A DNA stretch of 15,561 nucleotides from Caryophanales bacterium UBA1424 (GTDB taxonomy: Bacteria > Bacillota_I > Bacilli_A > RFN20 > CAG-826): NCBI GenBank assembly GCA_002329705.1, contig DCUC01000015.1, positions 15,599 through 31,159 of the forward strand. The letters run 5' to 3'. The position numbers were made by a program, and so were the translations under genes. The notes beneath the pieces were generated by a model that worked only from the letters and a program-made list of their open reading frames with translations, was not told the DNA's origin and did no database searches. Shown here piece by piece: positions 15,096 through 15,561 of this stretch (positions are counted from its first letter, which is position 1; every line of letters starts with the position of its first letter).

Positions 15096-15561
15096 TCATC
15101 TTCTTTAATTGCTTCTTAATTTTATAATAAAAATCATTTGCGACCAATTTCTCGAATAATCCGTAGATATGGCGGCCGAGGACCTTTCTTGAAAAAGCCG
15201 CGAAACGAAAACCTCGCTTTTGCTTTTTGCTGTGCCATGAACCGGCATAATGATGGACGCCGAGAGTCTTCTCAGTCCGCGTCTCCTTAAATGTGATGTA
15301 ACTAATCGGATAGAAATATTCGCTCGGGAGCAGGGCGATATTGTCGGTAACCGAGAATTTGCCATCCATTTTTATTTTATAAAAATACCGAAGGATAGCG
15401 CTGACGGCATGCACCGAAAAAGGGTTGCTGTAAAAAGTGATTCCGTGCTCCTGGTCATAGCGATGGACAAGCTTTTCAAAAACTGGGTGCCCGGCTTTGC
15501 TTCCTAAGATGGCGGTTCCGACCCAGAACTTACTTTCGTAGCACATGAAGCAATCGTATTT
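15079..15561 (-). CDS. C-terminal part of a GT32-like sugar transferase, 5' end outside window
   Basis: The frame is open from the right edge to TAA at 15079, giving the last 160 residues. The Met at 15546 is internal, because the frame upstream of it (KYDCFMCYESKFWVG) is coherent. The pattern of a cysteine/aromatic DCFMCYE, then a small-residue ILGSKAGHP, a long helix, YFYPISY, and HHYAGSW with a basic tail matches the C-terminal half of glycosyltransferases with the DXD sugar-binding region (Gly_transf_sug/GT32, capsule and mannosyl transferases). The DXD motif itself is beyond the edge, so activity cannot be judged. It probably acts in cell-surface glycan or glycolipid synthesis. It overlaps the ABC ATPase by 17 bases, so they form one operon. 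Confidence 0.72.
   Translation of the reverse strand, partial: KYDCFMCYESKFWVGTAILGSKAGHPVFEKLVHRYDQEHGITFYSNPFSVHAVSAILRYFYKIKMDGKFSVTDNIALLPSEYFYPISYITFKETRTEKTLGVHHYAGSWHSKKQKRGFRFAAFSRKVLGRHIYGLFEKLVANDFYYKIKKQLKKMNDGKR

Noticed and set aside
1..15561. Mycoplasma-type genetic code (TGA as tryptophan)
   Set aside because: oppB and oppD end in TGA at sensible places and tryptophan codons are TGG, so the standard bacterial code is used.
1..15561. Insertion sequence or other mobile element carrying the duplicated MFS genes
   Set aside because: No transposase, integrase, terminal inverted repeat or target-site duplication was seen near either copy. The repeats are simply homologous genes with their promoters.

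Overview
All recognisable genes in this window lie on the minus strand. The base composition is low to moderate GC, ribosome binding sites are of the AAGGAGG type, and TGA is a stop codon: the oppB and oppD frames both end in TGA, and tryptophan is written TGG. This excludes the Mycoplasma/Spiroplasma code. It fits a low-GC Bacillota or early-branching Mycoplasmatota lineage (Acholeplasma/Izemoplasma or Erysipelotrichia type). The lineage is an inference; no marker gene is present.

Layout, in the order of transcription from the right edge. (1) 15561-13232: the 3' end of a GT32-like sugar transferase, then an ABC ATPase and its ABC-2 permease, all overlapping, so one operon. (2) 13127-12488: remains of a GGDEF-EAL type protein with a stop codon, a frameshift and an internal deletion. 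(3) 12457-11055: a GPH-family (MelB-like) MFS transporter gene broken by three frameshifts, followed 3 bp later by an intact acyltransferase (11051-9909) that carries a zinc ribbon. (4) 9611-1146: a complete oligopeptide ABC transporter operon, oppA-oppB-oppC-oppD-oppF plus a small DUF3899-type membrane protein. It is preceded by a good SigA-type promoter and a near-consensus cre box. A hairpin between oppA and oppB probably sets the binding protein above the membrane complex. (5) 984-1: an intact but window-truncated second copy of the same GPH transporter, with its own promoter.

Two points stand out. First, four of the five Opp subunits carry large lineage-type expansions: about 120 residues in OppA, 180 extracytoplasmic residues in OppC, 235 in OppD between Q-loop and signature, and 135 coiled-coil residues in OppF between Walker A and Q-loop. 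Together with the DUF3899 protein this suggests a physically enlarged peptide importer. Second, the Opp operon lies between two homologous MFS copies in direct orientation, sharing even their promoter. The right copy is decaying, with all three frameshifts in T homopolymers. The pairing of a MelB-type carrier with a lysophospholipid acyltransferase raises a speculative lipid-salvage role.

I saw no rRNA, tRNA, CRISPR, transposase or riboswitch.
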